The notes under the pieces: model-generated
Seen by the model: the letters and a program-made list of their open reading frames with translations, nothing else
Told to the model about the DNA's origin: nothing
The model's database searches: none
Shown here: piece after piece, positions 16,800 to 25,762 of the stretch
How positions within the stretch are numbered: the stretch's first letter is position 1
How the letters are laid out: each line of letters begins with the position of its first letter
Position numbers and translations under genes: made by a program
Assembly (NCBI GenBank): GCA_013298625.1
Contig: JAAFIF010000010.1
Coordinates: 1 to 64,000 of the forward strand
Reading direction: 5' to 3'
Source: Myxococcales bacterium
Lineage (GTDB): Bacteria > Myxococcota_A > Polyangia > Polyangiales > Ga0077539
DNA length: 64,000 nt

Positions 16800-18281
16800 A
16801 TGGCCGTCGCTCAAGGACAGTGCCCTAGCTGCGGCGCGCCGATGACCTTCGGCGTGGGCGCGAGCCACTCGCAGGTCTGCAAGTACTGCCGCACAGTGGT
16901 CGTCCGCACGGACCGCGACTGGCAAAACCTCGGCAAGGCCGCGGACCTCGCCAACACGCCGAGCACCCTCGCCGTCGGCGACCGCGGGACGTTTCGCAAC
17001 AGGAGCTTCGAGGTCGTCGGTCGCGTGCAGCTCGACTACGGCCGCGGCCCGTGGGACGAGTTCTACGTCCAGTACAACGACGGGCAGTGGGGCTGGATCG
17101 CCGAGGCGCAGGGCAACCTCTACGTCACGCAGAAGATCGAAGAGAACCTGCCGCTGCCGCAGCCGCAGGTGCTGATGATCGAAGCGCCGGTGTCCCTGGG
17201 TCGCTACGGCAACTTCAAGGTCGTCGAGCGACGCGACGCCCGGATGCTGACGGCCGAGGGAGAGCTGCCGTTCAAGCCGTCGGCCAAGCGCTTCTACGCG
17301 GACTGCCACGGGCCCAACGGAGCGTTCGCCACGCTCGATTACAACGACGGGACCAAGGCGCCCGAGCTGTTCGTCGGGATGATCATCCCGATGGGCGAGA
17401 TCGCGCTCAAGCCGCGCGGCGGAGAGCGCCCTGGCGCGGTCAAGACCGCGATGACCGAGCTCACCTGCCAGAACTGCGGCGGCAAGCTCCCGGCCCCCAA
17501 GGCTGGGATCGAGCGCGTCTCGTGTCGGCACTGCAACACGATCAGCGACTCGAGCACGATGCAAGTGCTCGCGCGGCAAGGCGCGGCGCGGCAGCGGCCC
17601 GTGTTTCAGCTCGGCACCGAGGGGACCCTCGGCGGCACGAAGTACATGGTGATCGGCTACGTCGAGCGCAGCGCCTACGTCGAAGGCGAGCAGTTCTTCT
17701 GGCAAGAGTATTTGCTCTGGTCGCAGACCGTGGGCTTTCGCTGGCTCATGTTGGACGAGGGCAACTGGCTCTTCGTCAACCCGATCTCGTCCGCGGACGT
17801 GCAGTGCAACGAGTATCAAGCGGTCTGGCACGGCCGCACGTTTCAGCTCAGAAACCGCAACGACGCGCGGGTCGAGTACGTGCTCGGCGAGTTCTATTGG
17901 AAGGTCGAGGTCGGCGAGACCGTCGCCGCCACGGACTTCGTCGCCGGCAACGACGTGCTCTCTCGCGAGAAGACCCGCGACGAAGTGAGCTGGAGCTACT
18001 GCACCGCGGTCTCGTTCGCTCAGCTCGCGCAGGCCTTCGGGGTCAACCCCAACGCGATGGCGACGGGCTTCGCGTACAACCCCACGCCCAGCTACGACTC
18101 CTCTGGCAACGCGAGCAGCGGGGCGTTCGGAGGGTTCACGACGGTGGCCATCGTCGTGTGCGCGATCGCGTGCATCATCTGCATCGCGGCGAGCAGCGAC
18201 GGCAGCGGAGGCTCGTACAGCAGCGGGGGCAGCTCGTACAGCGGCGGCGGCAGCTCGTTTGGCGGCTTCGGCGGTAAGTGA
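16800..18281 (+). CDS. DUF4178 protein with two zinc ribbons and a C-terminal membrane segment
   Basis: A 493-residue protein. It has an internal duplication. First half: zinc ribbon CPSC (residues 8-11) and CKYC, then a DUF4178 domain starting LAVGDRGTFRNRSFEVVGR and continuing FYVQYNDGQWGWIAEAQGN. Second half: zinc ribbon CQNC and CRHC, then GTEGTLGGTKYMVIGYVER and FFWQEYLLWSQTVGFRWLM. A transmembrane segment (TVAIVVCAIACIICIAA) is near residue 455, followed by a Gly/Ser-rich tail. The protein is thus probably cytoplasmic with a membrane anchor. Its stop overlaps the GTG start of the SpeE-like gene. DUF4178 function is unknown, but the domain is often next to polyamine genes and PspA relatives. 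Confidence 0.85.
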   Translation: MAVAQGQCPSCGAPMTFGVGASHSQVCKYCRTVVVRTDRDWQNLGKAADLANTPSTLAVGDRGTFRNRSFEVVGRVQLDYGRGPWDEFYVQYNDGQWGWIAEAQGNLYVTQKIEENLPLPQPQVLMIEAPVSLGRYGNFKVVERRDARMLTAEGELPFKPSAKRFYADCHGPNGAFATLDYNDGTKAPELFVGMIIPMGEIALKPRGGERPGAVKTAMTELTCQNCGGKLPAPKAGIERVSCRHCNTISDSSTMQVLARQGAARQRPVFQLGTEGTLGGTKYMVIGYVERSAYVEGEQFFWQEYLLWSQTVGFRWLMLDEGNWLFVNPISSADVQCNEYQAVWHGRTFQLRNRNDARVEYVLGEFYWKVEVGETVAATDFVAGNDVLSREKTRDEVSWSYCTAVSFAQLAQAFGVNPNAMATGFAYNPTPSYDSSGNASSGAFGGFTTVAIVVCAIACIICIAASSDGSGGSYSSGGSSYSGGGSSFGGFGGK

Positions 18282-19771
18282 ATCGCGCGCTGATCTTCGT
18301 CACGGTCTTTCTGCTCTCGACCTGCGGACTGGCCTACCAGCTGCTCGCGGGCGCGGTGGCGAGCTACGTGCTCGGCGACTCGATCACGCAGTTCTCGCTC
18401 GTCGTCGGGGCGTTTCTGTCGGCGATGGGCGCGGGCGCGTACCTGTCCAAGAGCATCGAGCCGCCGGGACGAGTCTTCGTCGACGCGTCCCTCTCCGCAG
18501 CGCTCGTCGGCGGAACGTCGGTCGAGCTCTTGCTGGTGACCTTTCCGAAGAGCGGGTTCTTTCGCCCGGTGTTGTACGGGGTCGTGCTGGCCACGGGCGC
18601 GCTCATCGGCGTCGCGCTGCCGCTCTTGCTGCGGGTGATGCGTCGGCAGATGGCCCTGCGCGAGCTCGCCGCGCGGGCGCTCGCCGTGGACTACGCGGGC
18701 GCCGTCGTGGGCTCGCTCGCGCTCTCGATGGTCGCAGTGCCCAAGCTCGGGCTCGCGCGCACGGCGCTGGCGTTCGGCGTGGCGCAAGCGCTCGCGGCGC
18801 TGCTCGCGACGTACGCGCTCGGGCCGAGCGTGGGTCCGCCCAAGTGGCTGCGCGTGCGGTGCGTTCTCACCGCGTTTGTCCTGGGATTTCTCTTCGTCGT
18901 CTCGCCGAGGCTCGCGCCGATCGCCGAGGACGCGATGTTTCCCGACCCGGTCGTGTACGCGAAGAAGAGCGCGTACCAGCGCATCGTGGTGACCTCTGGG
19001 CGCGGCTCGCTGCAGCTCTTTCTCGATGGAAATCTCCAGTTCGCCAGCGTCGACGAGCACCGCTACCACGAGGCGCTCGTGCACCCCGCGCTCGTGTCCG
19101 CGCCCTCGCGACGGCAGGTCTTGGTGCTCGGCGGCGGCGACGGGCTCGCGGTGCGAGAGATCCTTCGGTACCCCGACGTCGAGCGGGTGACCCTGGTCGA
19201 CCTCGACCCAGCGATGACCGAGATGGCCCGCGGCTTCGCGCCCATCGTTCGGATGAACCGAGACTCTCTGCGAAATCCCAGGGTCACCGTCGTCAACGAC
19301 GACGCGATGGTCTGGCTCACGCGCGGGGCGCAGCGGTACGACGCCGTCATCGTCGACTTTCCTGACCCCAACCATTTCTCTCTCGGAAAGCTCTACACCA
19401 CCCGCTTCTACGCCCTCTTGCGCGCCCGCTTGTCCGAGGGCGCCGTGGTCGTCGTGCAGAGCACCTCGCCGCTCGCCGCGCGACAGTCGTTTTGGTGCGT
19501 CTCGCACACCATGGAGGCCGCAGGCTTTCGCACGCGCGCCTACCACGCCTCGGTCCCGTCCTTCGGCGAGTGGGGCTACGTCCTGGCCACGCTGGGCGAG
19601 CCGCGGCCGTTCGGCGCGCTGCCCTCGGGCCTCAGATACTTGAGCGCCGAGCTCTTGCCCACGCTGTTCGTGTTTTCGCCGGACATGTCCAGGGTCGAGA
19701 CGGCCGTCAACCGCCTCAACAATCAAGTGCTCGTGCAGTACTACGACCGCGAGTGGCGCCGGTATTTCTGA
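18278..19771 (+). CDS. Membrane spermidine-synthase-like protein
   Basis: A 497-residue protein. The first 220 residues carry about six or seven hydrophobic segments, beginning FVTVFLLSTCGLAYQLLAG. The C-terminal part is a spermidine synthase-type aminopropyltransferase: YQRIVVTSG, LFLDGNLQFASVDEHRYHEA, LGGGDGLAVREIL (SAM-site loop), VTLVDLDP, and FPDPNHFSLGKLYT where the active enzymes have DSSDPxGP then LY. Some substitution in that last motif leaves substrate open: it could transfer aminopropyl or a related group. The start is GTG at 18278, overlapping the stop of the DUF4178 gene (GTGA). In related loci this family occurs with DUF350 and DUF4178. Confidence 0.85.
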   Translation: MNRALIFVTVFLLSTCGLAYQLLAGAVASYVLGDSITQFSLVVGAFLSAMGAGAYLSKSIEPPGRVFVDASLSAALVGGTSVELLLVTFPKSGFFRPVLYGVVLATGALIGVALPLLLRVMRRQMALRELAARALAVDYAGAVVGSLALSMVAVPKLGLARTALAFGVAQALAALLATYALGPSVGPPKWLRVRCVLTAFVLGFLFVVSPRLAPIAEDAMFPDPVVYAKKSAYQRIVVTSGRGSLQLFLDGNLQFASVDEHRYHEALVHPALVSAPSRRQVLVLGGGDGLAVREILRYPDVERVTLVDLDPAMTEMARGFAPIVRMNRDSLRNPRVTVVNDDAMVWLTRGAQRYDAVIVDFPDPNHFSLGKLYTTRFYALLRARLSEGAVVVVQSTSPLAARQSFWCVSHTMEAAGFRTRAYHASVPSFGEWGYVLATLGEPRPFGALPSGLRYLSAELLPTLFVFSPDMSRVETAVNRLNNQVLVQYYDREWRRYF

Positions 19772-19785
19772 GCGTCCCGCGGCGT

Positions 19786-20226
19786 ATGCTCTGCGTCGTG
19801 ACCTACGCTCGTCGCTCGCTGCTGCTCTTCGCGCTCTCGCTCGTCGCGACCCACGCCGCCGCGCAAACACCTCCGCGCCTCGACGGGACGATCACCGTCC
19901 GCGCCCCGCGCGCCGCGCGCGACCGCGACGTGACCGTCGAGGTGACGCTCACCAACAACTCTGCGCAGCCCGCGGTGCTGCCCGAGCAGGTCGTCTCGGT
20001 CGCGCAGCTCTTGCTCGAGGTGCGCGACACACGAAATCAAGTCGTCCCGACGATGTCGCCGCCGGTCCCGCAGAGCGCCACGGTCACGATCGCGCCCGGG
20101 CAGACGATCCGCAGGACGCTGACGCTCGCGATGTTCTCCCCGCCGCTGCGCCGAGGGCGCTACTCGCTGCGCTTTCGCAGCCCGCTGATCGTGGGTCAGA
20201 GCGCGTCGGTCACGATCGCGCGCTGA
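19786..20226 (+). CDS. Exported beta-rich protein of unknown function
   Basis: A 146-residue protein with a signal peptide (RRSLLLFALSLVATHAAAQ). The mature part reads as an immunoglobulin-like beta sandwich (TITVRAPRAARDRDVTVEVTL has the alternating pattern, followed by VTLTNNSAQPAVLPEQVV, resembling intracellular-proteinase-inhibitor or Ig-like folds). The ATG at 19786 or the GTG at 19798 could be the start; both leave the signal peptide. It lies 14 bases after the SpeE-like gene and may be the last gene of that transcript. Function is not known. Confidence 0.6.
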   Translation: MLCVVTYARRSLLLFALSLVATHAAAQTPPRLDGTITVRAPRAARDRDVTVEVTLTNNSAQPAVLPEQVVSVAQLLLEVRDTRNQVVPTMSPPVPQSATVTIAPGQTIRRTLTLAMFSPPLRRGRYSLRFRSPLIVGQSASVTIAR

Positions 20227-20236
20227 CCGACGGCGC

Positions 20237-21700
20237 TCAGAGGATGGCGCACATGTTTCCCGACGGGATGCAGCTGCCGTTGCAGCAGCGCTGAAACGCC
20301 GTGCAGGTCGCTCCGCAGCGGCCGCAGTTGCTCGTGCTCGAATCGACGTTGATCTCGTACCCGTTGGCCGAGCTGCGATCGCAGTCGCCCATGCGCGGGT
20401 CGCCGATCGAGCCGTAGTAGCAGAGCCCCGCGTTGCACGTCGCGGTGAACCCCATCGGCGCGGCCGGGCAGCGATAGCCGCACGCGCCGCAGTTGTTGAC
20501 GTCGGTCGTGACGTCCACGCACGCGTTGCTGCACGGGATACGCGGAGCCGCGCAGGACTGGCAGAGCAGCCCGTTGCAGATCCCCGCCGCGCCGCAGCTG
20601 ACGCCGCACGCGCCGCAGTTGCTGGGGTTGTTGCGGATGCTGACCTCGCAGCCCGTGGAGTACACGCGATCGCAGTCGACCTGATCGCGGCTGCAGCTCA
20701 ACGCGCAAGCGCCTGCGCTGCAGAAGCCGACCCCGCCATCGACCGGTGCGCACACGCGGCCGCACGCGCCGCAGTTGGTGGAGGACATGTTCACGTCCAC
20801 TTCGCAGCCGTTGGTCGCAGAGCGATCGCAGTCCGCGAAGCCCCCGTTGCATCGCAGCCCGCACACGCCGAGCGAGCAAACGCCCGCGCCGTTGGCCGCG
20901 CTCGGGCAACCGATGCCGCAGCGACCGCAGTGAAGCGGGCTGGTGCTGAGGTTGGTCTCGCAGCCGTTGGCCGTGTTGCCGTCGCAATCACCGAAGCCCG
21001 CGTTGCACGTAAACGAGCAGACGCTCGCCGAGCACCTGGGCATGGCGTTCGCGGGCGTCGGGCACACGTTGCCGCACGAGCCGCAGTTGTTGACGGTGTT
21101 GCTCGTGTCGACGCAGAGCTCGCCGCAGCGCGTTCCGCTGCTGCAACCGGAGACGCAGCGCGCCATCACGAGGTCGCAGATCGGGTTCATCGAGTTGCAG
21201 GCGACGCGGCACGCGCCGCAGTTGGTGGTGGTGTCGAGCGAGGCCTCGCAGCCGTTGGCCGCGTTGCCGTCGCAGTCACCGAAGCCCGGCCGGCAGGTGT
21301 ACGTGCAGCGGCTCGCCGCGCAGGTCGCCGTGGAGTTCGCGCGCGGGGCGCAAGCGGCTGCGCAGGCTCCGCAGTGCGCGAGGTCCGTGCGCGTGTCGAC
21401 GCAGGCGCCGCTGCAGGCGGTCTGTCCCGCGGGGCACATCAGCGGAGCGTCCGGCAACGACACGACGTCACGCGCCGCATCGACGGCGACGCTGGCGTCC
21501 GGGACCGTAGCGGTGTCCGGGACCATAGCGGTGTCCGGCATCGCGGCCACGTCCGGGCTCTGCACGACGTCTGGCTCGGGGACGAACTGATCCATCAGGT
21601 CGCCGTCTTTCGACGCGTCTCGATCCCGCATGGGAACCGACGTGCACGCGGCGGACAACAACGACGAGGCGAGCAGCACACGAGCGAAGGGCAAGCGCAT
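20237..21700 (-). CDS. Cys-rich repeat lipoprotein
   Basis: A 487-residue lipoprotein. The start at 21700 gives MRLPFARVLLASSLLSAAC with the lipobox Cys at residue 19. A spacer of Asp/Val/Pro/Ala (PDVAAMPDTAMVPDTATVPD) follows. The remainder is some nine Cys-rich units of about 40-50 residues, most containing NCGxCG and a FGDCDGxxANGCE-type segment; units recur at CVDTRTDLAHCGACAAAC, CEASLDTTTNCGACRVAC and similar. The unit is found in many myxobacterial surface lipoproteins. It probably forms a disulfide-rich stalk. It is convergent with the exported protein upstream (10 bases) and is related to the lipoproteins at 4082 and 48164. Confidence 0.78.
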   Translation of the reverse strand: MRLPFARVLLASSLLSAACTSVPMRDRDASKDGDLMDQFVPEPDVVQSPDVAAMPDTAMVPDTATVPDASVAVDAARDVVSLPDAPLMCPAGQTACSGACVDTRTDLAHCGACAAACAPRANSTATCAASRCTYTCRPGFGDCDGNAANGCEASLDTTTNCGACRVACNSMNPICDLVMARCVSGCSSGTRCGELCVDTSNTVNNCGSCGNVCPTPANAMPRCSASVCSFTCNAGFGDCDGNTANGCETNLSTSPLHCGRCGIGCPSAANGAGVCSLGVCGLRCNGGFADCDRSATNGCEVDVNMSSTNCGACGRVCAPVDGGVGFCSAGACALSCSRDQVDCDRVYSTGCEVSIRNNPSNCGACGVSCGAAGICNGLLCQSCAAPRIPCSNACVDVTTDVNNCGACGYRCPAAPMGFTATCNAGLCYYGSIGDPRMGDCDRSSANGYEINVDSSTSNCGRCGATCTAFQRCCNGSCIPSGNMCAIL

Positions 21701-21858
21701 GGAGAGCCATAGCTTAGCCGACTCGCGTCGGAGGTTCGCGAATTCGTTGCGCTGCGCGGCGACCGATGCGTCGCGGAGTGACAAATTTTGTCAGTCAATT
21801 CTCAGGCGATTTCGCTCTTTAGGGCCCAAAACATAGCGAGGTCGAGTACGATCCGCTC

Positions 21859-22248
21859 ATGCAGCCAGCACGCGATGCAGCGACGGGGGCAGTGACCGTG
21901 TCGACGATCACCCCACACATCGCCGACGCGGTGTACACGGGACGCGTGACCGCGGCGCTGATCGAGCGCGCGGTGCGCGAGACCGTGGCGCTGCACAATG
22001 CCCACCCGATTCGCTGGGAGATCATCGACGCGACCGCGGTGCATAGCGTCGACCCGACGATTCGCGCGGCGGCCAGCGACGCGATGAAGCGGCTCAAAGA
22101 GCTGAACATCAGCACGGTGGTGATCGTGCAGCACTCGCCCGCGCGGATGCTCGGCAGCGCGCTGGCGTTCGCCGTGGGGTTCTCGATGCGCTTCGCGGCG
22201 ACGCGCGACGAGGCCCTGGCGATCTTGCGCGCAGAGAAGGCGCTGTAA
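21859..22248 (+). CDS. Small STAS-like protein
   Basis: A 129-residue soluble protein with no signal peptide. The alternating strand-helix pattern (AVTVSTITPHIADAVYTG, IRWEIIDATAVHSVD, MKRLKELNISTVVIVQHS, then a hydrophobic helix AFAVGFSMRFAA) fits a STAS or SpoIIAA-like fold as found in anti-sigma antagonists and related sensors. No clear phosphorylatable Ser is placed where SpoIIAA has it. The fold assignment is inference and the confidence is moderate. It diverges from the Cys-rich lipoprotein across 158 bases and is followed after 48 bases by the CxxCH lipoprotein gene. Confidence 0.5.
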   Translation: MQPARDAATGAVTVSTITPHIADAVYTGRVTAALIERAVRETVALHNAHPIRWEIIDATAVHSVDPTIRAAASDAMKRLKELNISTVVIVQHSPARMLGSALAFAVGFSMRFAATRDEALAILRAEKAL

Positions 22249-22296
22249 GCGCGAGGAGCATCGACGCGGGCGGGATCAACGGACTATAGTGTCTTA

Positions 22297-23031
22297 GTGA
22301 GAGCCCTCGCTCCGCTGGTGTTGCTGATCGCGTGCTCGTGTGGCGATCCGGCGATGGCGCCGACGGACGCGGGCGACGCGGCGACGGGCAACGCGGCGCG
22401 ACGCGAGCTCGAGCGGTGCCGAGCGAGGGTGGCGACGAGCGACGATCTGGCGTCGATCGCGGCGGTGGTTCGGCACATCAACGCGCTGCCCGCGCCGGTG
22501 ACGGTGCCGTGCTTCGTCGCGAGCCTTCCGCGACCGTTTTCAGTGGTGGCGACGGCGAGCGTGACGAGCGCGCAGCCGGCGTTCGGCGCGCGGAGCCCGC
22601 GGCTGTTTCTGCTGTTCTCGCGGCTGACGCTGTCGGTCGTCGCCGAAGGACACGGCTCGACGCTGGTCGAGTTTGGCGAGTGGACCTCGCCGCAGCGAAG
22701 CGTGAAGGCAGAGGTGCAGCTGCCTTGGACCACGCCCATCACGCCGAGCGATCCCTTCACGCGGGTGCGCTACGAGCGAGGGAGCTCGTGCGGCTTCTGC
22801 CACCGCGACGAATCCCCGAGCGCGAGCGGCGAAGGAGCGTTCGACTCCATGGCGCTGCGGCCGGTGAGCGAGTCGCTGGTGTCGATGGAGACGGTGCGCG
22901 CGATCCCCGCGGCGGCCTGCGAGAGCGCGGCGGACACGAGCGAGAAGTGCCTGTTCTGGCACGCGCTGTTCGACTACGGGGACGTGCAGCAGGGGGCGTT
23001 CGACCCGGCGATCGAGACGCTCTTTCGCTGA
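22297..23031 (+). CDS. Lipoprotein with a CxxCH heme motif
   Basis: A 244-residue lipoprotein with GTG start at 22297. The short leader (VRALAPLVLLIAC then SCG) ends in a lipobox Cys near residue 13. A CGFCH motif (C-x2-CH), the usual c-type heme attachment site, lies near residue 170 in the context ERGSSCGFCHRDESPS. Two later Cys residues (AAACESAADTSEKC) could form a disulfide. The protein is probably a periplasmic or outer-membrane monoheme cytochrome or a structural relative of one. No other heme gene is adjacent. It is convergent with the Rieske oxygenase gene, with eight bases between the stops. Confidence 0.65.
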   Translation: MRALAPLVLLIACSCGDPAMAPTDAGDAATGNAARRELERCRARVATSDDLASIAAVVRHINALPAPVTVPCFVASLPRPFSVVATASVTSAQPAFGARSPRLFLLFSRLTLSVVAEGHGSTLVEFGEWTSPQRSVKAEVQLPWTTPITPSDPFTRVRYERGSSCGFCHRDESPSASGEGAFDSMALRPVSESLVSMETVRAIPAAACESAADTSEKCLFWHALFDYGDVQQGAFDPAIETLFR

Positions 23032-23039
23032 GCCATCGC

Positions 23040-24020
23040 TCACTCGGCGGCCTGGTCCGTCGCGCGTTGCGACGGGCCGCGCAGCCAGCGAGCGAACATC
23101 TTTCGGTACGCGATGATGGCGCCGTCGGCCTTCACGAGCACTTCGTCTTCGGCGATCAGCGGGAGCTGCGGCTGCGAGACCACCACGCGCTCGTCCTGGT
23201 TGAAGACGGCTTTGTTGCTGAACACCATGAGCCTGTCGACGATCCACCCGAGCACGGGCAGCGTGACGAAGGCCTGGTACGTGCGGAGGTACGTACGCGT
23301 CCGCGTGGCGTCGATGGGCGCGAAGGCAGCCACGATGCTGAAGCGCTCGGCGATGCGATTCTCCCAGAGATTGGCCCAGCGAAACGCGATGTAGAAGCCC
23401 TCGCGCGGGTCCGTTCGCTCGGCGCCAGGCCACGCGATGATCTCGTCGTCGGACTCGACGTGATTCACCGTCATGGCCTCGGGCATGTTTCGGCCGATGG
23501 TGGTCTTGTGCACAAACGGCAGGTGAAACGGGTCGAGCTGGTTCTCGATCACGCGGGCGAAGCTGGCGTCCCACTCGCGCGCGAAGGTGTGCGCGCGATG
23601 GCGGCCCGTGTGCAGGTGCTCGAAGCGCGGGATCTCTGGGAGGGCCTCGGGAACGGCGCCCCACCAGAGCCAAATCCACTGGTCTTTCTCACGGATTTCG
23701 TAGGCGCGAGCGTGCAGGGCCTTGGGGATCTTCGCGTCCGGGCCGAGCACGGGGAGTCGCTTGCACTCGCCGTCGCCGGCGAACTCGAAGCCGTGAAACG
23801 GGCAGGCGACGCAGTTGTTCGAGAGCCGTCCCAGAGAGAGCGAGGCGCCGCGGTGCTTGCAGCGGTCGTCGAGCGCGGCGACCGAGCCGTCGTCGCGGCG
23901 AAACACGACGATGTCGACGCCGAAGCGCCGGAGCTTCACCGGGCGATCACGAGGGATTTCTGCGGCGTCTGCGACGACGTACCACCCAGGAGGAAACACC
24001 ACGCGCTCGCCCTCGTTCAT
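23040..24020 (-). CDS. Rieske-type non-heme iron oxygenase
   Basis: A 326-residue protein, the catalytic alpha subunit of an aromatic or related ring-hydroxylating or demethylating oxygenase. The N-terminal Rieske domain (residues about 10-105) has CKH and CPFHGFEF, binding a 2Fe-2S cluster. The mononuclear iron site is ENQLDPFHLPFVH near residue 165 (D-x2-H-x4-H type). The length is near that of VanA- and Pao-like proteins. The start at 24020 (MNEGERVVFPPGW) matches the family's N-terminus. No ferredoxin or reductase is adjacent, so the electron source is elsewhere; the substrate cannot be told. Confidence 0.82.
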   Translation of the reverse strand: MNEGERVVFPPGWYVVADAAEIPRDRPVKLRRFGVDIVVFRRDDGSVAALDDRCKHRGASLSLGRLSNNCVACPFHGFEFAGDGECKRLPVLGPDAKIPKALHARAYEIREKDQWIWLWWGAVPEALPEIPRFEHLHTGRHRAHTFAREWDASFARVIENQLDPFHLPFVHKTTIGRNMPEAMTVNHVESDDEIIAWPGAERTDPREGFYIAFRWANLWENRIAERFSIVAAFAPIDATRTRTYLRTYQAFVTLPVLGWIVDRLMVFSNKAVFNQDERVVVSQPQLPLIAEDEVLVKADGAIIAYRKMFARWLRGPSQRATDQAAE

Positions 24021-24071
24021 CACTGGCAGTGTGATGCGCGAGCGCCCTGAGCGGTTGCGACAATCGCGCAA

Positions 24072-25691
24072 TCAGCGGCGGGGGGCTCGGCGGCGACGCA
24101 CGAGGGCCAAGGCGACGAGCGAGGCCCATCGAGCGTCGATGCGCTCGGTGCGCCCGACGCCCACGGTGCACGCGCAACCGTTGGCGCCCTGCGCGAATCC
24201 TGCGTCGACCGAGCCGTCTCGTGCGGTCGCGCCGCTGTCCTGCGAGGGGACCACGGGCGCGCTCGCGTCGACGGGCGCTGCGCCGCCGTCCCCTGCGCCG
24301 CCGCCGTCACCGCCACCGACGCGCGCGAGCGCGAAGAAGCCGTCTTTCATCCCGAGGACCGCGGGCTGCAGCGGGTCGCGCGCGAAGAACTCTCGTCCGT
24401 CGTCGCTGGTGTTTCCGCCGTAGACGATGCGTCCGTCGCGCGCGTCGACGCCGTGGCCGTGCCCTCCGGGATCGACGCGGGTGAGCAGCAGTCGCGAGCG
24501 AAGGTCAGCGCTCATGACCAAGAGATAGGCGCCGCCCGAGTAGGTTCCGGTCGAGGGCAATGTTTCGGTCAGCGGGAGCCCCGAAGCCGCGGCGCCGGTG
24601 AGCAGCACGCGGCCCGCTTCGTCGGTGGTGATCGCGCCTTCGCTCACGCGCACGGTGTTTCCTGCGCCGCTCATGAGGCGACCGACGATTTGTTGCCCGA
24701 GCAGGTAGCGCCCCGTCGCGGGGTCGTACGCAGCAAAGAAGGTCTTGTGCTCGCTGCGAGTGTTGCTGAACGTGTGAAACGCGTCGCCGCCGACGATGCT
24801 GACAGTGCGCGTGACGTCGGCGGGGTCGTAGCGAAAGATGTGGTTTCCGCCTGCGCATTCGAAGGCAGCGAACATGCGACCGTCGCGGCCGACGCTGACG
24901 CGATAGCCGCGCGTGTCGGCCATGTTGTTCGTCGTGCGGTTGATAAAATTCGGCGAGGCCGTGTCCGTCGACCAGTCGTAGTCGGTCCACTGCGTCGCGC
25001 CGCGAAGGTCGACGCCGCGCAGATACGCGATCTGCACCGGAAAGGTCCGCGCCCCATCGAACGCGTTGTCCTGCCTCCACCCGACGAGCACGACCCGCTG
25101 CGAGGCGCTGTGCACGGCGAGGTCGAGCGTGTTGCGGTGGCCGTCGAACATCGAGAGCGCGGCGCCGTCTGCGCCGAAGACGAACACGCGCCCGGCGCCC
25201 GGCGTGGTCTCGGCGCTGGCGGGAGTCGATGGGACGAGGGCTGCGTAGGTTCCGTCGCTGCCGACGTCGATGCGACGGACGTCGCCCGCGGTGTGGGCTC
25301 GCACGAGCGCGCTCAAGTCCGCGGCGAGCACGACGGCGCCGCTGCTCGAAGCCGCGACGTACACGCGGTCCGACGCGTCGAGCGCGAGGTCGCTCACCAC
25401 GGGCCCCACGCGCGTCGCGGCCAGCACGCGCCGTCCGTCTGGCGACAATCGCAGGACGATTCCCTGGCTCGCGTCGGTGGCACCCGCGAGCGCGCGGATC
25501 ATCGTAGACCCGAGCGAGAGGCTCGCGAACGTCCCTCCGACCACGATGCTGCCGTCCGACTGCAGCGCGACCGCGCGAACGGCGTCGGCCATCGGACCGC
25601 CCAGCGCCGAAGAGACCTCGATGCTCTGCGCCTGCGCGAGGGCTGGCGAAGAGAGCACGCACGCGAGCACGACGAGCGACCTGCGCAGCAT
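24072..25691 (-). CDS. Exported beta-propeller-like protein with MYXO-CTERM tail
   Basis: A 539-residue protein. The signal peptide starts MLRRSLVVLACVLSS and is cleaved after ALAQAQ. The body has repeated blades such as ALQSDGSIVVGGTFASL and VRLSPDGRRVLAATRV, the delta-60/SBBP type found in surface beta-propellers. A Gly/Asp/Ala-rich spacer precedes the C-terminus, which has the sorting tripartite form: GCACTVG, a hydrophobic segment (SLVALAL), then RRRRAPRR. That is the MYXO-CTERM arrangement for surface anchoring in myxobacteria. The start at 25691 is chosen over an upstream codon because it begins the signal peptide. Function of the propeller is unknown. Confidence 0.75.
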   Translation of the reverse strand: MLRRSLVVLACVLSSPALAQAQSIEVSSALGGPMADAVRAVALQSDGSIVVGGTFASLSLGSTMIRALAGATDASQGIVLRLSPDGRRVLAATRVGPVVSDLALDASDRVYVAASSSGAVVLAADLSALVRAHTAGDVRRIDVGSDGTYAALVPSTPASAETTPGAGRVFVFGADGAALSMFDGHRNTLDLAVHSASQRVVLVGWRQDNAFDGARTFPVQIAYLRGVDLRGATQWTDYDWSTDTASPNFINRTTNNMADTRGYRVSVGRDGRMFAAFECAGGNHIFRYDPADVTRTVSIVGGDAFHTFSNTRSEHKTFFAAYDPATGRYLLGQQIVGRLMSGAGNTVRVSEGAITTDEAGRVLLTGAAASGLPLTETLPSTGTYSGGAYLLVMSADLRSRLLLTRVDPGGHGHGVDARDGRIVYGGNTSDDGREFFARDPLQPAVLGMKDGFFALARVGGGDGGGAGDGGAAPVDASAPVVPSQDSGATARDGSVDAGFAQGANGCACTVGVGRTERIDARWASLVALALVRRRRAPRR

Positions 25692-25762
25692 GCGCTCTAC
25701 GATGCCACCGCGCGCGACCGTCGCGCGAGCGGACAAACCGCTTATGCGCAGCGCCCTGTGCG

